Below are positions 48,301 to 61,610 of a stretch of DNA of 64,000 nt, one piece after another. A program made the position numbers and the translations under genes. The stretch is from assembly GCA_025200525.1 (NCBI GenBank), contig CM045758.1:60886649-60950648 (forward strand), read 5' to 3'. Under the pieces are notes generated by a model. It was given only the letters and a program-made list of their open reading frames with translations, did no database searches and was not told the DNA's origin. Position 1 is the stretch's first letter, and each line of letters begins with the position of its first letter. This DNA is from Camellia lanceoleosa. Lineage: Eukaryota; Streptophyta; Magnoliopsida; Ericales; Theaceae.

Positions 48301-51300
48301 CCCAGCATCTCATGTTCAAACTGACTATCTTAATTTCTACCAACTCAAATTAACTAAACCAAAATAATATAATTGTAAGCTCTAAATATTCAGTTAATAA
48401 TTTCAGACAGGTAGTCCCATTTTTTGCCCCGAAGTATGTCTACAAAAACAAAGCAGTATCTAAATAGTGAAACTTTTCTAATTTTTATCAGAATTATCAA
48501 ATGAATGATGACCATTGAAGTGGGCTAACTCTTTTTCCTCACTTTTCTGGGTCACAGAACTATGTGAAACAATTGAGGTTATATGACTTTGTTTTTATAA
48601 TGAGTGAAGATATTGTATAAATAAAAGGCAAGAAGCCACGTGCACATGAGGAACATAACCGGGAAAAAAAAAAAAAACTGTAGACAATGTCATTTGAAGG
48701 CACATAGAGTCCCACAGTGCAGCAAAGCAAATAAATTTTCATACAGAACTTTGGGAAGTACCTATATATTTTAGGTTTATTGGCATCTTCCGGACCTCCA
48801 TAAAATGATCCTGTGACATGCAACATATACATCCAAAATAAACAAATCTTGAATAGTAGTAGGAAGAGGCTGATTAAACAGTGAGCAATTAAAATAAATT
48901 GGAAACAAAATATCTCATTACACAAAGTAGTAGATCCAATGCAAAGAATTGCACCGATTTAGAAATAAAGCTTGCTAGTTCAATACATAATTCAAGAACC
49001 TATGCCAGTACCATGTTACCCATTTAAAAAGAATATCATTATCGCATAATCCAAATTTGGTTCTTTTTTTCCCTTATTCCATTTGGTCTATTGGCAATTT
49101 TGAAATAAATGAAAGGAATTCCATAGATCACAATGACAAGTCACAAGGAAAGATGGTCTGGAAAGTGAAGGAGTACATAGAAGTGATCAAGGATGGTGTA
49201 CTAGGACATCATGAAAATGGAAATAAGAATGATCCTATACTCCTAAAACTGAAAGAATTTTCACCTTTTCTTTCTTATCCCCAGAACAAAAATAGAAAAA
49301 GTTCATGCTACATGGAACTAAGACTAAACATAACAATTCCTGAAATGAATGAGAGCAACCTTGAACAAAATGGATTTGATGGATAAAATTACTCTCATAT
49401 CAACCTTACTGAAAATTATTTAAAATATGAAAGGATACACGTTATTGCTCCAACATATATACCTGTTCCTAAATACAACTGGAAGCCAGTACAATCTCCA
49501 CTTTCATGAACATTGCACAGTTGGCAGCAGAATTTTATAAAGAACGAAAATTCTCATATTCAGGTGTGATCAAAAGACAAAAGCATAGTGAATGGGAGTT
49601 AATAAATCCTGAAATAAGTCAAGAGAGAACAATCTAATCCTGTGAAAAAAATTGTACTGCACCTTAATCTTCTGTGTTAGCCACAGACCAACATCCAGAA
49701 GTAGCCTATTTCCCGATGCATCTTTTCCATCAACTACATGCATGCTCTGAGCAACATATTCCTGCCCCGCTCCTTCTGCCAACACAATCACCATATGCCC
49801 ATTTTCCTTAAGACGCTGTTCAACAAATTCAAAAAGTCCACCCTGGCCTTCTAGATAGAATGGAGACTCTGGAATCAAGCAACAATCCTGTCCAAAACAT
49901 ATTGACCAATCTTGTGACAGTCATATTATTTGAAAGACCAGTAATATAATCACAAAAAGTGAAAATATTTTAAACCACCAATTCCTCTTTCAACTTTTTA
50001 AATATATTCTAATAGCTGATAATCACACAGACACAATAAATGATAAATAATAGAGGTAGTGTTAATTCCTCCTAGAGATTCATCATACAAAAATCCCTAC
50101 AATCATACAAATCCCTGCACTAATAAAAGAGTTTGCATACATATTTTCAAGTTTGTTTTTTATGTTTCTCAAAATAAGTTACATACAAAATGTAGTTTAA
50201 CGTTTATATGCTCCTAATGTTTTTTCAATTAAGTAACTATTACCTCTGTTAGTGAACTCAGCCAACTAATTTGTTGCTAGAGATTTCACTGCCCAAAATT
50301 TGCCAGGGGCAAGAATACTCTGAGGCGGTTGTTGCAATGTAAAAGCTACAACTTTTGGCTTTTATTTTTAGTTAAGCTGAAATAACATATCTGGTCTAGC
50401 TCATAATAAAATAGTTTAATTGGAATAGTTTAATCATCTTTATTTTTAGTTAAGCTGAAATAGTTCAAGCTTATTTGAAAAAGCTGACTAAGATGTGCGT
50501 CTCATCTTTTTGCTTATGCGAGAAATTATTTTTATTGGAAATTTATTTAAATATTCCTCCTCTTTGCTTATGTCATAAACTATTTTTTAAATCTATACTC
50601 CAACAACTGCACCAAACTTGTTAAAAGCTTCCACTCAAAGCGAAAATCTTTAATATGTTAAGTTATAATCTATAATGGCCCTGTTTGGTACAGCTTATTT
50701 CCAGCTTATTTCAACTTTTAGCTTAATTTAAGCTATTTTGATATATTTGGTTCAGCTTAATAATACAGATTATAGCTTTTTGTAAGTCAAAAATCAACTT
50801 ATTCTTTGAGTGGGGGATGAGAAGCTTAATTTATAAGTCAAAAATCAGCTTATGTTCACAGTTATAAGTTATAAGTTGTTAGGCTATAAGTTATAATCAC
50901 TTTCGCACAGTTCTACCAAACGGGCCAAATATGTTCTAACAGCTGCACCAAACAGGCGATTTTTACTGATAATAATAGAGAGACACAAATACATTGTCTG
51001 TTACAGAAATGAAGCATATACAGATACATATGCATTTTCTGGATATAGCATTGGATATGTAAGAAGTATGTCAATGCAAGACACAAGGAAAATGAGTGGA
51101 AACCTTGTCTGTGACATGAATGAAGCTTATATAAAACTGGCTACATCTAGTACCTGAATGTTGATTAGAGCACAAAAACAATCTTATAGATGGTACGACC
51201 ACTACTAAGATTTTTGCTAATAGAAATCACTATTAGTCCTTTAGTTGTCCTAGTACATAAATATAAATATAAATATAAGCAACTAAGCTTACCTCTATAT

Positions 51301-54300
51301 AATGGTGTAGCAATGGGGCCCACCATTCTAATGCACAATATTTCAGGAAAACCTAGAACCAAAAACAAAGCCAAACTCATCCAAGTACCAAAATTATCAG
51401 ACATTTTTCCCCCCAAAAAATCTAGTATAATCATGATTTTCCAAGATTTCCCCTACATTTCCACAATGACTTGTAGTTTAGTATCTTTGTAATCTATAGT
51501 CAAACAGCCAAACTTTCAAGACTATACAAGTTCGTCTCACATAAATGTTCACTATGTTCTTATAAATGTTCACTATTCTCTTTTTTATGCCAAATACATA
51601 TCTGTTTGGCCATCAGTCACTGCTCAGCAAGAAATGAAGGAAGAAATGGGACTAGCCCGAACTTCTAGAGACAACCTGGGAGACATTCAATTAAGTACAA
51701 CTAGGAAGATTAAAAAGAATTATCCAGTGTTGGTCTAAATGAGGGTGCTCAGAGGCTTAAGACAGGCCTAACCTTTGGCATTATTTGCACAAAGTGACTA
51801 CTCTCATAAACTGCATTTTTAACACACTGTGATGCAATGATTTTGATCACTAATTAATGCATTACTAAATCAAAGATGAACTAGGTTTGAACCTAGAGTT
51901 CCGCAACCATATATATACTGTTAAATTTCTTCATCTATGCATAACACAGGACATTTTAACTACAGAGAGTTTGGATCAAGAATCTTAGAGATAAAAATAG
52001 GTGGTTATGTAATCTAACTATGATGAGAATGGGCAGAAAATCTTTGAAAAAATTATATATAAAAAATAAAATAAAATAAGAGTAGGCAGTTATGTACAAC
52101 ATCATGATCCTGTGATCTTACCACATCTCGGCTAGCCAAAGTTGCAATCATAGCAATGAACCCTGCAGAAGACAAGTTAGAAAAATGGAAGCACGAATTA
52201 GAAATCAAAAACTAGAGGTTATATGTCGAAGAAATAATCCATTATATGGTGCTCAACCCACCGCTGTATCGACCCATAAGCTTCACTATCCCAACTCCAT
52301 TTTCCACACTCTCAACCTCAACATGTGCAGCATTAATGGCCCTCTGAGCTTCTTCAACAGCAGTGTCAAAACCAAAAGATTTGTCTATCACCTGAAACCA
52401 GACAAGTATATTTAACCAAAAATTTCAATAAAGATAACCTATAATTGAATTATTCAAAGAACATTACTTGCATGCATATAAAGAAAAACTACATAATTGT
52501 TGGTGCATGGTAAAAGTTCATGTTGCCGACTCCACTAGATGACATATATTACCTGAAATGAAAAATGGATCGTTCTAGTATATGGAACGAGAACTAGAAT
52601 GGGAATAGGAAAGGGAACCGGTTACGGAATATTCTCTAAAATGTGGTACGATAAGGATACACTTGTATAGATTGCACTATAAGAATTTAAAATACTTCTA
52701 AAGTGATTTTCATTTTAACAAGTAGACATCCAATAAAATGTAGTTTTTTTTTTTTTTTTTTTCAAATTAATCGTGCAGCAACATATTTCTATGAGCATTA
52801 TAACTCATACTTGACTTTTTGTCTAGTCAAAACGTCACTCACCTTATATTTTAGTACATTACATTTGATTTTTTTTCCCTCCTACGAAAAACTTTAGGTT
52901 GTGTTCATTCACAATTCCATTTCTCTTTTATTTTTCCTCATAACCCAAAATTCAAGCGCAACCTTAAGAAAATATATTGGAAAAGCTTTTGAGATCGCTT
53001 TGGATCACCAAATTTACCGTTTTGGAACAAAATGTACCATGTTTCGGAATGTACATTTCAAAATGTAATTTGCTAAGGTATTAGCATTTTTGGTAACATT
53101 AATTGGGACACAAGGCTTAATTTTGGTTGTCTGAATAGATCCTGCTCTCAGGAATTGACTGCTATGGAAAACTCAGTATATAACAATTATACGAACATCC
53201 AAACACCACTTCAGGGCATTACCTGCTAGAATTCAATTCAATAAATCCAAGATCAAGATGAAGAATTAGTCATTACATTTACTTCAGTACAAATAAACTT
53301 AAATAGTTGCCCTATGAAGATGTAAATTAAGGCCAAGGTTGTTTTTTGGTATAGCTTTTTTTTTTTTAATATTTCCCAAATAAAGATTACCAAACACATG
53401 CCTGAAGAAGTCATGAATGATGAAACTGGACATATCTTTTGAGTTAAATCATAATAGCCAAGGTACAGTTGCCCAGCCTTCAGATTTGCATTTGCACCAT
53501 ATCATGAAAAGAAGCAGCATGGATGCTTCATACAACAAGAAAGTATAATATGGTTGTTAGGACTTACTGCAATATCATTATCGATTGTCTTAGGAATCCC
53601 AGCTACTGCCACTTTAAGACCACGCTTCTCAACTTCCTTGACAAACGTATGCAAGTTTAACATCTTGCTGTCACACAGCTTGAGCGAAAAGAGAACAACA
53701 GAAACAAATTTATATTCATGAAATTAATCACCTTGTAAATAGCAGCTGCTCCTTTTTGAGTCCCATCACCTCCAATTATATAAACCTAGAACCCAGAAAG
53801 AGAATTGTTTTTTAAAACTACTAAAACCTTGCATCCAATGGAAGACAAAGGGAAAAAAGAAATCACCTGATTTATCCCCCGGTCCTGAATGTTATCGACT
53901 ATCTTGTTAGTATCATGACCTCCTCGTGAAGTTCGAAGAATGGTGCCACCACGTTTATGAATATCATTGACTGTTTTAGGCATCAATTGCATTGTATTTT
54001 TAGAGTAAAAGCCTCTATACCCCCCCTGGAAATTTCCAGTAGCATCATGGTGTAAGGTTCCATAAAATGTTAAAATAAAAGCTAGTGCGAATGTCACCAC
54101 AACATTATGCTTATCATAAAGGCAAACAATATTTGTTGTCAATGATGGATCTAGGGGCGGGCTGGGGGGCAGCCGCACCCCCAAAAATTTGAAAAATATC
54201 ATATATTATACTAGAAATTTTAAAATAATTTAAAATTATAGGAGTTCGCACCCCCAAATTTTTTTTAGATAATTTTAAAATTACATAGAGTAGCCCCCTA

Positions 54301-57300
54301 ATTTTTTAAACTGTAGAGTAGCCCCCCCAAAGTCGTAATCTTGGATCCGTCCCGGTTTGTTGTTGCATGAAATCTGACTAAAATTTCCTTTCTTTTCTAA
54401 TTTTGTGCATTATTTCCAATGATTGCATGAATGAAGGGTCAAGGCGGATACACAATAATGCTAAATATACAGATCATTACTAAATAAGTCAGACAGTTGT
54501 TATAAAATCTAAAGACTAACAATTTGAATTGATGGTGTTATATTAAGGAAAACAAACATAAGTTGGGAACCTTAACATATCAAATTTTATTAAATCTTTT
54601 AGGAAAGAGATGTTATTAGACACCAGATATCAATTTAACGGCCAAATATTCAGCATGAAGGAGATAGGACCACATCTAACTCACCTCAATTCCGAGTATG
54701 TCATCAACACCATACATATAATTCAAGCCACATACTATCTCCCGGATCACTGTATTGATCCCTGGGCATAAACCACCACAAGTGACAATACAAGCCCGCA
54801 CTTCCTCAGAGTTGAAATAAACCTAATATTGGAGAAATATTTAGATCAAACTTGTTCGAAGTTGCAACAGCATTCAATGATGAGAGAGAGAGAGAGAGAG
54901 AGAAATTCCCCAGTGTTGATCCCTGTTAAAGCATTTAATGATTACATAATATACCAACCCTTTCTCGAGGCCCGGCACGCCGAAAATGTACTCCTCTAGG
55001 ACTGTTCTTCTGAACAACAATCTGAAGGGAAGATAGAACCCCAAAAATTTGGTAAGAAACCATTACGAGAGAGAGAGAGGGGGGGGGGGGGGGGAGAGCA
55101 CTTACTTTATGAGCTACCACGTCTTCTGGGCTGACAAAAGTTTTCCTAGCAAAACAGAAGGTTTTTACGTAGAATGACCATGCAATGAAGTTTTGAAGAG
55201 GGGGTATAAACATAAAGGTGATAATAACATAAAGCTTTAGAAAATTAAAGAAAATGTGAACATACTTGACAATGGCATAAGCTTGGCTCCTATGCAATGG
55301 ATTTGGGTAGGACTGGAGAAAAGAGAAAAATGAAATAAAATAAAACTTATGAACCTCAATTAATCATCAGAAGAATGGCATCAAAATTCCCTAACATGAT
55401 TAAATAGATGCATTAAGTTTGCACATCCAAAGATATAATAGATCTATAGCACTCATCAACAGATAACAAACATCAGATCAATTAGATGAATATCCAATAT
55501 ATACTATATTTCAATTCGGCAGAACTAGGCACACTGGCACAGTAAATTAAGATAATAGGAATTAGCAAACATTATCAATTGAAGGGTCAAGATAGCTTCT
55601 TGTTTGATACTGATCAGTTTCAAAATCGAAAGGTATATTTTCCCATGTTGTACTTGTAAGATCACTTCATCAATAATCAACTAAAAGATCCACATCTACT
55701 TGCTGAACTGGTGCCACTTGCAAGGGTTACAACCTTACTAAAAATTAACTCCAATTACTTTGGTCATCTGCATATCCATTTTTACCATTATAATAGGGAT
55801 ACATGCTCCAACTTTAAATATATATATATATAGTAATTTTAAAATTAAAAAATATGCCCAGTTTAGTCCCCATTGGATGGATCTAGGAGGGGTAGTAACC
55901 CAACTGCCGTGTGAAATATCTATAAGCTTCTTCATTATTGCAATAGAATATAAACTTAAAATTGTTGATGTGACCATTGAATCGACTCATTTTCCCTTGA
56001 AATTGTTTGGCTCTCTGAAAAGAGATTAGGGTTTTATGGTGACTGAATATTTCTCATTAATGAATTCCGTTTTCATAAAACTTCCACCTTCTTAAAGTTT
56101 GTCGCCGCCAGTACACCTGCTGAGTGCAGACCCAGGAGTTTGCTTCACACCCTCTGTCCCGCACAAGGTGCTCACACAGCAGACTAGGGACTTCACTTCA
56201 CACCCTCCCTCATGTGCATAGGGCGCTCATCTCTTCAAGCTAGCTGTTTATATAGTGTGCATTACTTTTGTACTTAGCCGATGTAGGACTTCATTTCACA
56301 AGTATTCCCTTGAAGAGATGAATTCTCATTGAAAAATACATGCACAAATCTTGAATCTGAAAGCATAATTTTGAAGCCAAGCTAACTTAAGCAAGTACAA
56401 TGACTATGAAAGCATAATTGTTTGATCCAAGAAACCTAACATGTAGAGACCCTAATTTTTGGTAATTACACTTGAAACCCTATGCCTTAGGTTAATTGCA
56501 TTTTAGTTACAAATTTCATAAAATTTTACAAAATGGTCCAATAAAGAATAATTTTTCTGTATTTTATTTTGTATTATAAGTAAATCCTATAATGTCATTT
56601 TTATATTTGAAAATACTCCTAACACTTAGTTTTTATTTATTTTAACCATTAGTCTCTACATTAATTCATACATTTTATTTTTTTAGCCTATTTGAATATT
56701 TATTAGTTCTTTGAATCTTTATTATTTATTTGAGCAAATAAATGTCTATAAATATCTTTAAATAAATATTTTTATTATTATTTTAATATTTATTCGAGCA
56801 AATTAGTGAAAAAAATATGTAGATATTTATTTTCTTCCTTGGTCATTAAGCTAGAAGCTCATTTCCTATAAATTGAGAGCATTGCCTCAATTCCTTATAC
56901 ACACATTTCAGCAACCCAGGGAGAGGATGGGAGAAGGAAAGTGTGATTAGGGGGAAGTAGAGAAAGGAAACAAAAAAAAATAAAAATAGGAAGAAAAGGT
57001 GCCTTCTTGAGTCAAGATTAGAACACATCTCTCCCTTATCTTCTCCAATTCTTCAGCCATCTCATCCTATTGTCTAGTATGTCCTCTTATGTTGCATATT
57101 AATGGTACATAGGGTTTTTGGTGCGTATGAAAATGTGGATATGATCTAGTGACTTTGTTTTGCAAATTTGTCAAATTATGCACTGCTGCAACTTCTCTAA
57201 TTTTAAAAAAAAAAAATATAGCAAATTTATTTATTTCCCAAATCTGAATTTAGTGTAGGATATTTGGTGTGTTTAGAGCTTGTGATAATTTTATTAGCCC

Positions 57301-59360
57301 CTCATGGTGTTTTTTTAGGGTTTGGATATTTTGTTTAAAAATCTGGTTCCTGAGTCTCTGAAAAACAATTCACTTCTTGCAATTTTATAAAATTCCAAAA
57401 AAATCATCTCATGTTGGTTCTTCTGTCAAAATTTAGAATTCTGAGTCCTCTTTCCAACAGAATTTATTTGGGTGAAAATCATCGGGTAGATTGAGAGGAA
57501 AGCTAGTTTTCCCAAAAGGTGACAAATCTGGACAAGTTTTCGAATATAGCTTGTAAATGAATTTCTGGAGGTGCTGTGCAAATTCTAAGAATTGGAATTG
57601 GAACTAAAACTAGACAGGTTGATTATTATTTCTGTGCAATTTCAGCCCCTACTATGACCTGGAATTATTTTTACCAAAGCATTCTTGTTAACCCTACAGA
57701 ACTCAACAGTGCTAGAAATGATATTTTATTGTGTTATTTGTCTCTAAGGCCTCGTTTAGGAACAGGCTAATTTAGTAACTTTTTGGCTAATTGGCTAAAA
57801 AGGTTGGTAAAAAAAACTTGTATGTTTGGGATGACTTTTTGTCTAATTACGAAAAGATGTGCAAAAAGTAGAGAGAAAATGGAATCTTTGACTTTTTGGT
57901 ATGGATTGTTAGCTTTTTGGCTAAAAAGGTAACTTTTTGGCTAATTGGCTAATTTAGCCACTCCCCAAACGGGGCCTAAGTATTTCAAAGTATGCCAAAT
58001 GTTGTTTACTTGCCTTACCATACTTATATATGATTATCATGGGCTATATTTCCTCTCTTATGTTTGTCTCTTACTCTTTTATATTACCGAATGTGACTAA
58101 ATCGCTTATCAAAATATCTAACAAACGGGAAATGAAAAGAGGTTGGTAATGTTTAGTCTTGTGTAAACGGTCTAAGCAAACCCTAGGATGGCAGGGATGT
58201 ATTCAGACTCTATGCAATGGTTTCAAGGTGTCAACGAGCCATTTGGTATGGTATGTGCAAGGTGTAAGCAAGTCCATTTGTTTGACCGTCCCTTTTGAGG
58301 TCCATCGATGTCACTGCCCAATATATAATCGGTGTGGGCATTGGTGGTAAGGTCTACAAAGCAGCAAAAGGGGAGTTCTGAATAGTCCAGTGTCCAATTC
58401 TTGTGGTTGGGAGGAAGGATCGCTTTGGGAAATTCTAGATGTCTAGTCTAACTACTAATTCAGGGAACCTTATTGTAGTATTATATTATGTGTTATTCGA
58501 TTTGTTCTACATATGGTTGATTGGTTGTTCGAAGGTAGGAGGGTGTCTGCGTTCTTACCGAGCATTCCAAGCTCATGGCGTGTCATGCTAAGTGATGAAG
58601 CAACTTAAAATGGTGACAGTTATTTCAAGGGCAAATAAGATGAAGTGTTGAAGCTGTGGTTCATTTGAAGATTTAGACTAATTTTTTTTCCTGTTAACTT
58701 TTAGTTTGGCAATGTTTTGTAATTCTGTAATGGAACATAAACGAATGATTTGTGATATTAACTCTGGTTATATATGTATATTAAGATGTTTTGGTTATCT
58801 ATGTTATTGTACTTATTTAATGGCCCGGAAGTTGGGGCTTACGTAACACTCAAACCTAGATTTCATATATTCATCATAAATATTCATACAAACTGCAAAT
58901 ATAGTCCAGAATAACACAATTATTTTTTGAAATTTCAATTATAAAGCAACAAACACAATTGGTTTATTCCTTCTAACCTACATCATGGTATGACCAAAAT
59001 TTATCAAAAAATTATTTTTAAAATATATGTTTTTATGCATTGCATTGCACGGTTGACTTACTATATATATATATGGAAAAACATCAAATTGAAGAAAAGA
59101 ATTACCGGTAAATCGGGAAGAAAGTTGGTCAAGTGAGGAACATCTTCGAGTTCAAATCCATCATCAATGGTGTGGTCTGATTTTTGAGCTCTGATGGGGT
59201 GATTATGGCGCCAAAGCAACAGTTTTCCGGAAAAGATTCTGGGTTTCAAATTCAGATTTGGGAAATTAGAAAGTGGGACGCTTAATAGATATCGACTACG
59301 AGTATATGAAGTTTTGGAGAGACAAAGTGGAGGAGGATTTCTAGATAGAGAAAGATCCAT
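45366..59360 (-). CDS. PFK5: Plastid-type ATP-dependent 6-phosphofructokinase (530 aa, 14 exons)
   Basis: Exons, in gene order: 59360-59106, 55312-55266, 55145-55106, 55021-54959, 54822-54685, 54025-53867, 53785-53732, 53636-53568, 52391-52262, 52162-52122, 49887-49663, 48810-48762, 47517-47363, 45533-45366. Every junction is GT-AG and the frame stays open (1593 nt). The enzyme phosphorylates fructose 6-phosphate with ATP in glycolysis. Motifs: TCGGLCPG (149-156), GGDGTQKG (239-246, where Gly242 replaces the Asp of PPi-dependent enzymes), PKTIDND (267-273, general-base Asp271), SFGFDTA, MGR (314-316), [14 protein letters not shown] and [11 protein letters not shown]. The first ~60 residues are Ser/Arg/Leu-rich and poor in acids, a likely chloroplast transit peptide, matching the Arabidopsis PFK4/PFK5 group in length and sequence. 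The ATG at 59360 has good context (aacATGG); the frame upstream has no ATG. Introns 1, 5, 10, 12 and 13 hold transposons. Confidence 0.96.
46038..46253. repeat. 108-bp tandem duplication in PFK intron 13
   Basis: The text beginning caaacttgttgaaggagac at 46038 repeats from 46146, with near identity over the full 108 bases. Confidence 0.9.
47039..47162. mobile_element. 124-bp fold-back MITE in PFK intron 13
   Basis: AATGCTATACAAACAAATTT and the following ttacaaactgatgtggca pair with tgccacattagtttgtaa and AAATTTGTTTGTATAGCATT: about 40-base arms around a short loop. Confidence 0.8.
47188..47305. mobile_element. Tourist-like MITE in PFK intron 13 (about 118 bp)
   Basis: Ends GTAGTGTTTGGATCATGG and, inverted, ATGATCCAAACACAGC, related to the TGTGTTTGG family. 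The target duplication has decayed. Confidence 0.6.
47703..47868. mobile_element. Fold-back MITE in PFK intron 12
   Basis: The left arm aatgctagagacccacatat, with tacacccacaaattc, pairs with the right arm gaattgtgggtattttttta and gggtctcaaacatt. Non-coding. Confidence 0.6.
50677..50926. mobile_element. 250-bp MITE in PFK intron 10
   Basis: Ends GGCCCTGTTTGGTA and TACCAAACGGGCC are nearly perfect inverted repeats; the interior is rich in agcttatt and ataagtt motifs. No clean target duplication. Confidence 0.75.
54130..54362. repeat. Dispersed repeat fragment in PFK intron 5
   Basis: The stretch opens gatggatctaggggcggg and ends cttggatccgtccc, with C/G runs (cgcacccccaaa, gtagcccccc). It is a common plant dispersed-repeat type; the family is not decided. 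Confidence 0.4.
55061..55095. repeat. GA run and G homopolymer in PFK intron 3
   Basis: A gagaga run leads into about 16 consecutive G between exons 3 and 4. Homopolymers like this are error-prone in sequencing. Confidence 0.85.
56050..56310. repeat. Repeat-like segment in PFK intron 1
   Basis: The segment has direct repeats (cttcacaccctc occurs twice, at about 56143 and 56198) and the phrase gccgatgtaggacttc, close to the GCCGATGTGGGAC motif found in many plant LTR-type repeats. No ends could be fixed. Confidence 0.35.
56442..58848 (-). mobile_element. Candidate gypsy-type solo LTR (about 2.4 kb) in PFK intron 1
   Basis: On the minus strand the segment starts TGTTACGTAAGCCCC (58848) and ends GGGTCTCTACA (56442), typical of gypsy LTR ends. 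TAACA occurs directly outside the left end (56437-56441) and at 58844-58848, so either TAACA is a 5-bp target duplication (LTR then 56442-58843) or it is part of the LTR. There is no polyprotein, PBS or second LTR. Frames at 57576 and 58159 show no known motif. It contains MITE copy 4. Confidence 0.5.
57748..57976 (-). mobile_element. Harbinger-derived MITE, copy 4 (229 bp)
   Basis: Ends GGCCTCGTTTAGGAACAGG and TCCCCAAACGGGGCC with TAA at 57745-57747 and 57977-57979. It is the reverse complement of copy 1 in order. It sits inside the candidate solo LTR, so it is younger than that LTR. Confidence 0.9.
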
Positions 59361-59520
59361 GTTTCGTGGAAGAAAAACGAATCGTAGCTTACGATGAAAA
59401 CAAAACAAATGGGAGTGAACAGACAGGGAGAGGAGGGAGAGCTAATCCAGAGTTTGAAAATCGAAACAGGGAAAAGGAGAAATTTGTGTACATTAACCGC
59501 AAGTACCACTAGTCATAAAT
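59361..59520 (-). promoter_or_regulatory. Upstream region and probable 5' UTR of the PFK gene
   Basis: Read on the minus strand, the bases before the ATG are CT-rich (ctctccctcctctccctgtc near 59449-59425), as in plant 5' UTRs. No clear TATA box is seen within 150 bp, as is common for housekeeping genes. Confidence 0.4.
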
Positions 59521-60231
59521 GATCTCCCAAACAATTCACACATAAAAATAATTTTTGTATACGAATAAAAAATAGGGTCCGGACAGTTTTCAGAACTGGG
59601 ATAGTTTGATCTAATTCGGTTCATTAGGTTTATTCTTAAAAAAAATTTCGGTAATTAAAATCGTTCATATTTTATTATATTTTTTTTCAGTAATTAAAAT
59701 ATATTATTTTTGTAAAAAATCACCACGATTGGATAACGTATACTAATGTATTCATATCACTTTTGTTTAAAAAAAATAAACGGTCAAAAAATTAATAGTT
59801 CATAGAAAAATAATCTGAATACATAGTATCCGTTATCTAATCGATGTGATTTTTTTTAAAGATAATATACTTAACAGATCGTAAAATATGAACAATTTAA
59901 ATTATTAAAAAATGACCTAAAAATGGACCAATAAGGCGAACTGAACCCTCCAATCTAAATAATGCACTGCAGGCAAGCCCCAGACTAAAAAATATTTCGT
60001 ATGACATCTTTTGACTTTGGTAATAGGTTTTATTATATTTATATTTAGGGAACAATAAGAGTATATATAATAAGGGAAAATCATAAATGTATATATTTTT
60101 TATTATTCTTTAAATAATCAATCTAATAAATTTTATTATCAAAATTAATTACAATAATAAAAAGTGTCACATGTCATATATATATACTATATGTATATAA
60201 AAATTAATCACGGAAAATAAAGGGTGAGCAT

Positions 60232-60361
60232 TGTGTTTAGTTAAGAAATTTTTTAAAAAAATAAAAAAATATATATATATAATTAAATAAAATATAAATA
60301 TATTTTATTCATATTTTATTTTTCTTTTCAAATTTATTCTCAAAATCCTCGATTAAACTCA
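60232..60361. mobile_element. Worn Tourist-like MITE (TGTGTTTGG family)
   Basis: Ends ttgtgtttagttaagaaatt and atcctcgattaaactcaacg are degraded versions of the 44465 element; the inner ttcatattttatt phrase is shared. Confidence 0.45.
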
Positions 60362-61610
60362 ACGTAAAGCAGAGGACGTGACAAAGAGGGATTTGCCAAG
60401 GACTGGAAAAGTTGTTAAAACTTGAAAGAAGTTTCTGGAGTGTACACTAAAATATGACGTTCTCATTGTCTTTGACTGACTGTGCTGTGGACGCGGGTTC
60501 CGTAACTGACCTGATCATGCAACCAGCCAGCACCAGGTGTGTCTTTTTTCTTTTCTTCTTTTTTTATTTTTATTCCAAGGAACATGACAAATTTTCTAGT
60601 GTGAAAATAAAATAGAAATAGAAATAGAAATAATACTAATATGCAAATTAATAGAACATAACTAAAACATGTTTCCATCACAAGTTCTCACATGAACTTT
60701 ATTAATTTTCATTTCAAGTCGTACCCCAATGAGTTATATAAATAATTTTCTCATTTCTTATTTTCTAATATTCTTTACAAAATTATAATAATATTGTTAT
60801 TTTAAAAATGACAATACAAATCAAACAAACATTTTTTGAACAAGAGTAAAAGAAATTGTATACCCACAAGAAACATGTCCAATAGAAATTTCATATAGGC
60901 CAAAATTGTCTCGTGTCAAAGAGAGAATTAGATGCGTAAATTTCATTTTCTTTTTCTGAATTTACTTCAATTTATTTTCAATAGGACTTTATGAGAATTA
61001 AGTCTAACTATTAGGACCTATTGGTAATTTACCCCCTTAAATAATTAACAACTATGTTTCAAGTGAAATTAATACTCAGATTTTCACACTCAAATCGTAG
61101 ATTCCGAAGAAACATGGGGAAAAAATATGCAAATTAAACTTCATTACCTAATTTGTTTTTACAAGAAACACCGAATACACCTTTGCAACCAAACAATGCC
61201 TTAAGTGCCATTATTTGGCAGGAGGACAGTTTGCCTGGGATTTTTCAACATAAAATGAATCTTCTAGACAGCACAATCAAAACTTTTCCACGCAAAAGAT
61301 TCACAGAAGGATTCATGAAATATTACCATTGCCTCATTTCCATTCTATCGATGAATATTGCATGTTCATGTACATTGGATAAGTAAATGAATAAACAAAA
61401 TTTCTAATAGCAAAGTATTCCTTAAACCATAGTTTTTGGTAGAGTTGGTTAGCACTGATAGCCCTGACCACTTTTCTCCCTGCAACCCAAAGTCATAAAT
61501 ACAACTCTTGTGATCCCCCCAAAAAATGGGGATTTTGGCGCATTGTAGCTCTTACCTAATAATACAACATGCATTATCAGCTGCGATGCAACAATGGAGT
61601 CAACGTGGGA

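Noticed and set aside
48560..48925. 121-codon minus-strand frame containing [18 protein letters not shown] as an exon
   Set aside because: The real exon here (48810-48762) uses another frame ([16 protein letters not shown]); this one is out of phase with both neighbours.
57576..58350. Two plus-strand frames of about 63 codons as a possible gene nested in PFK intron 1
   Set aside because: No known motif, no splice pattern, and they lie inside a candidate solo LTR and next to its MITE.
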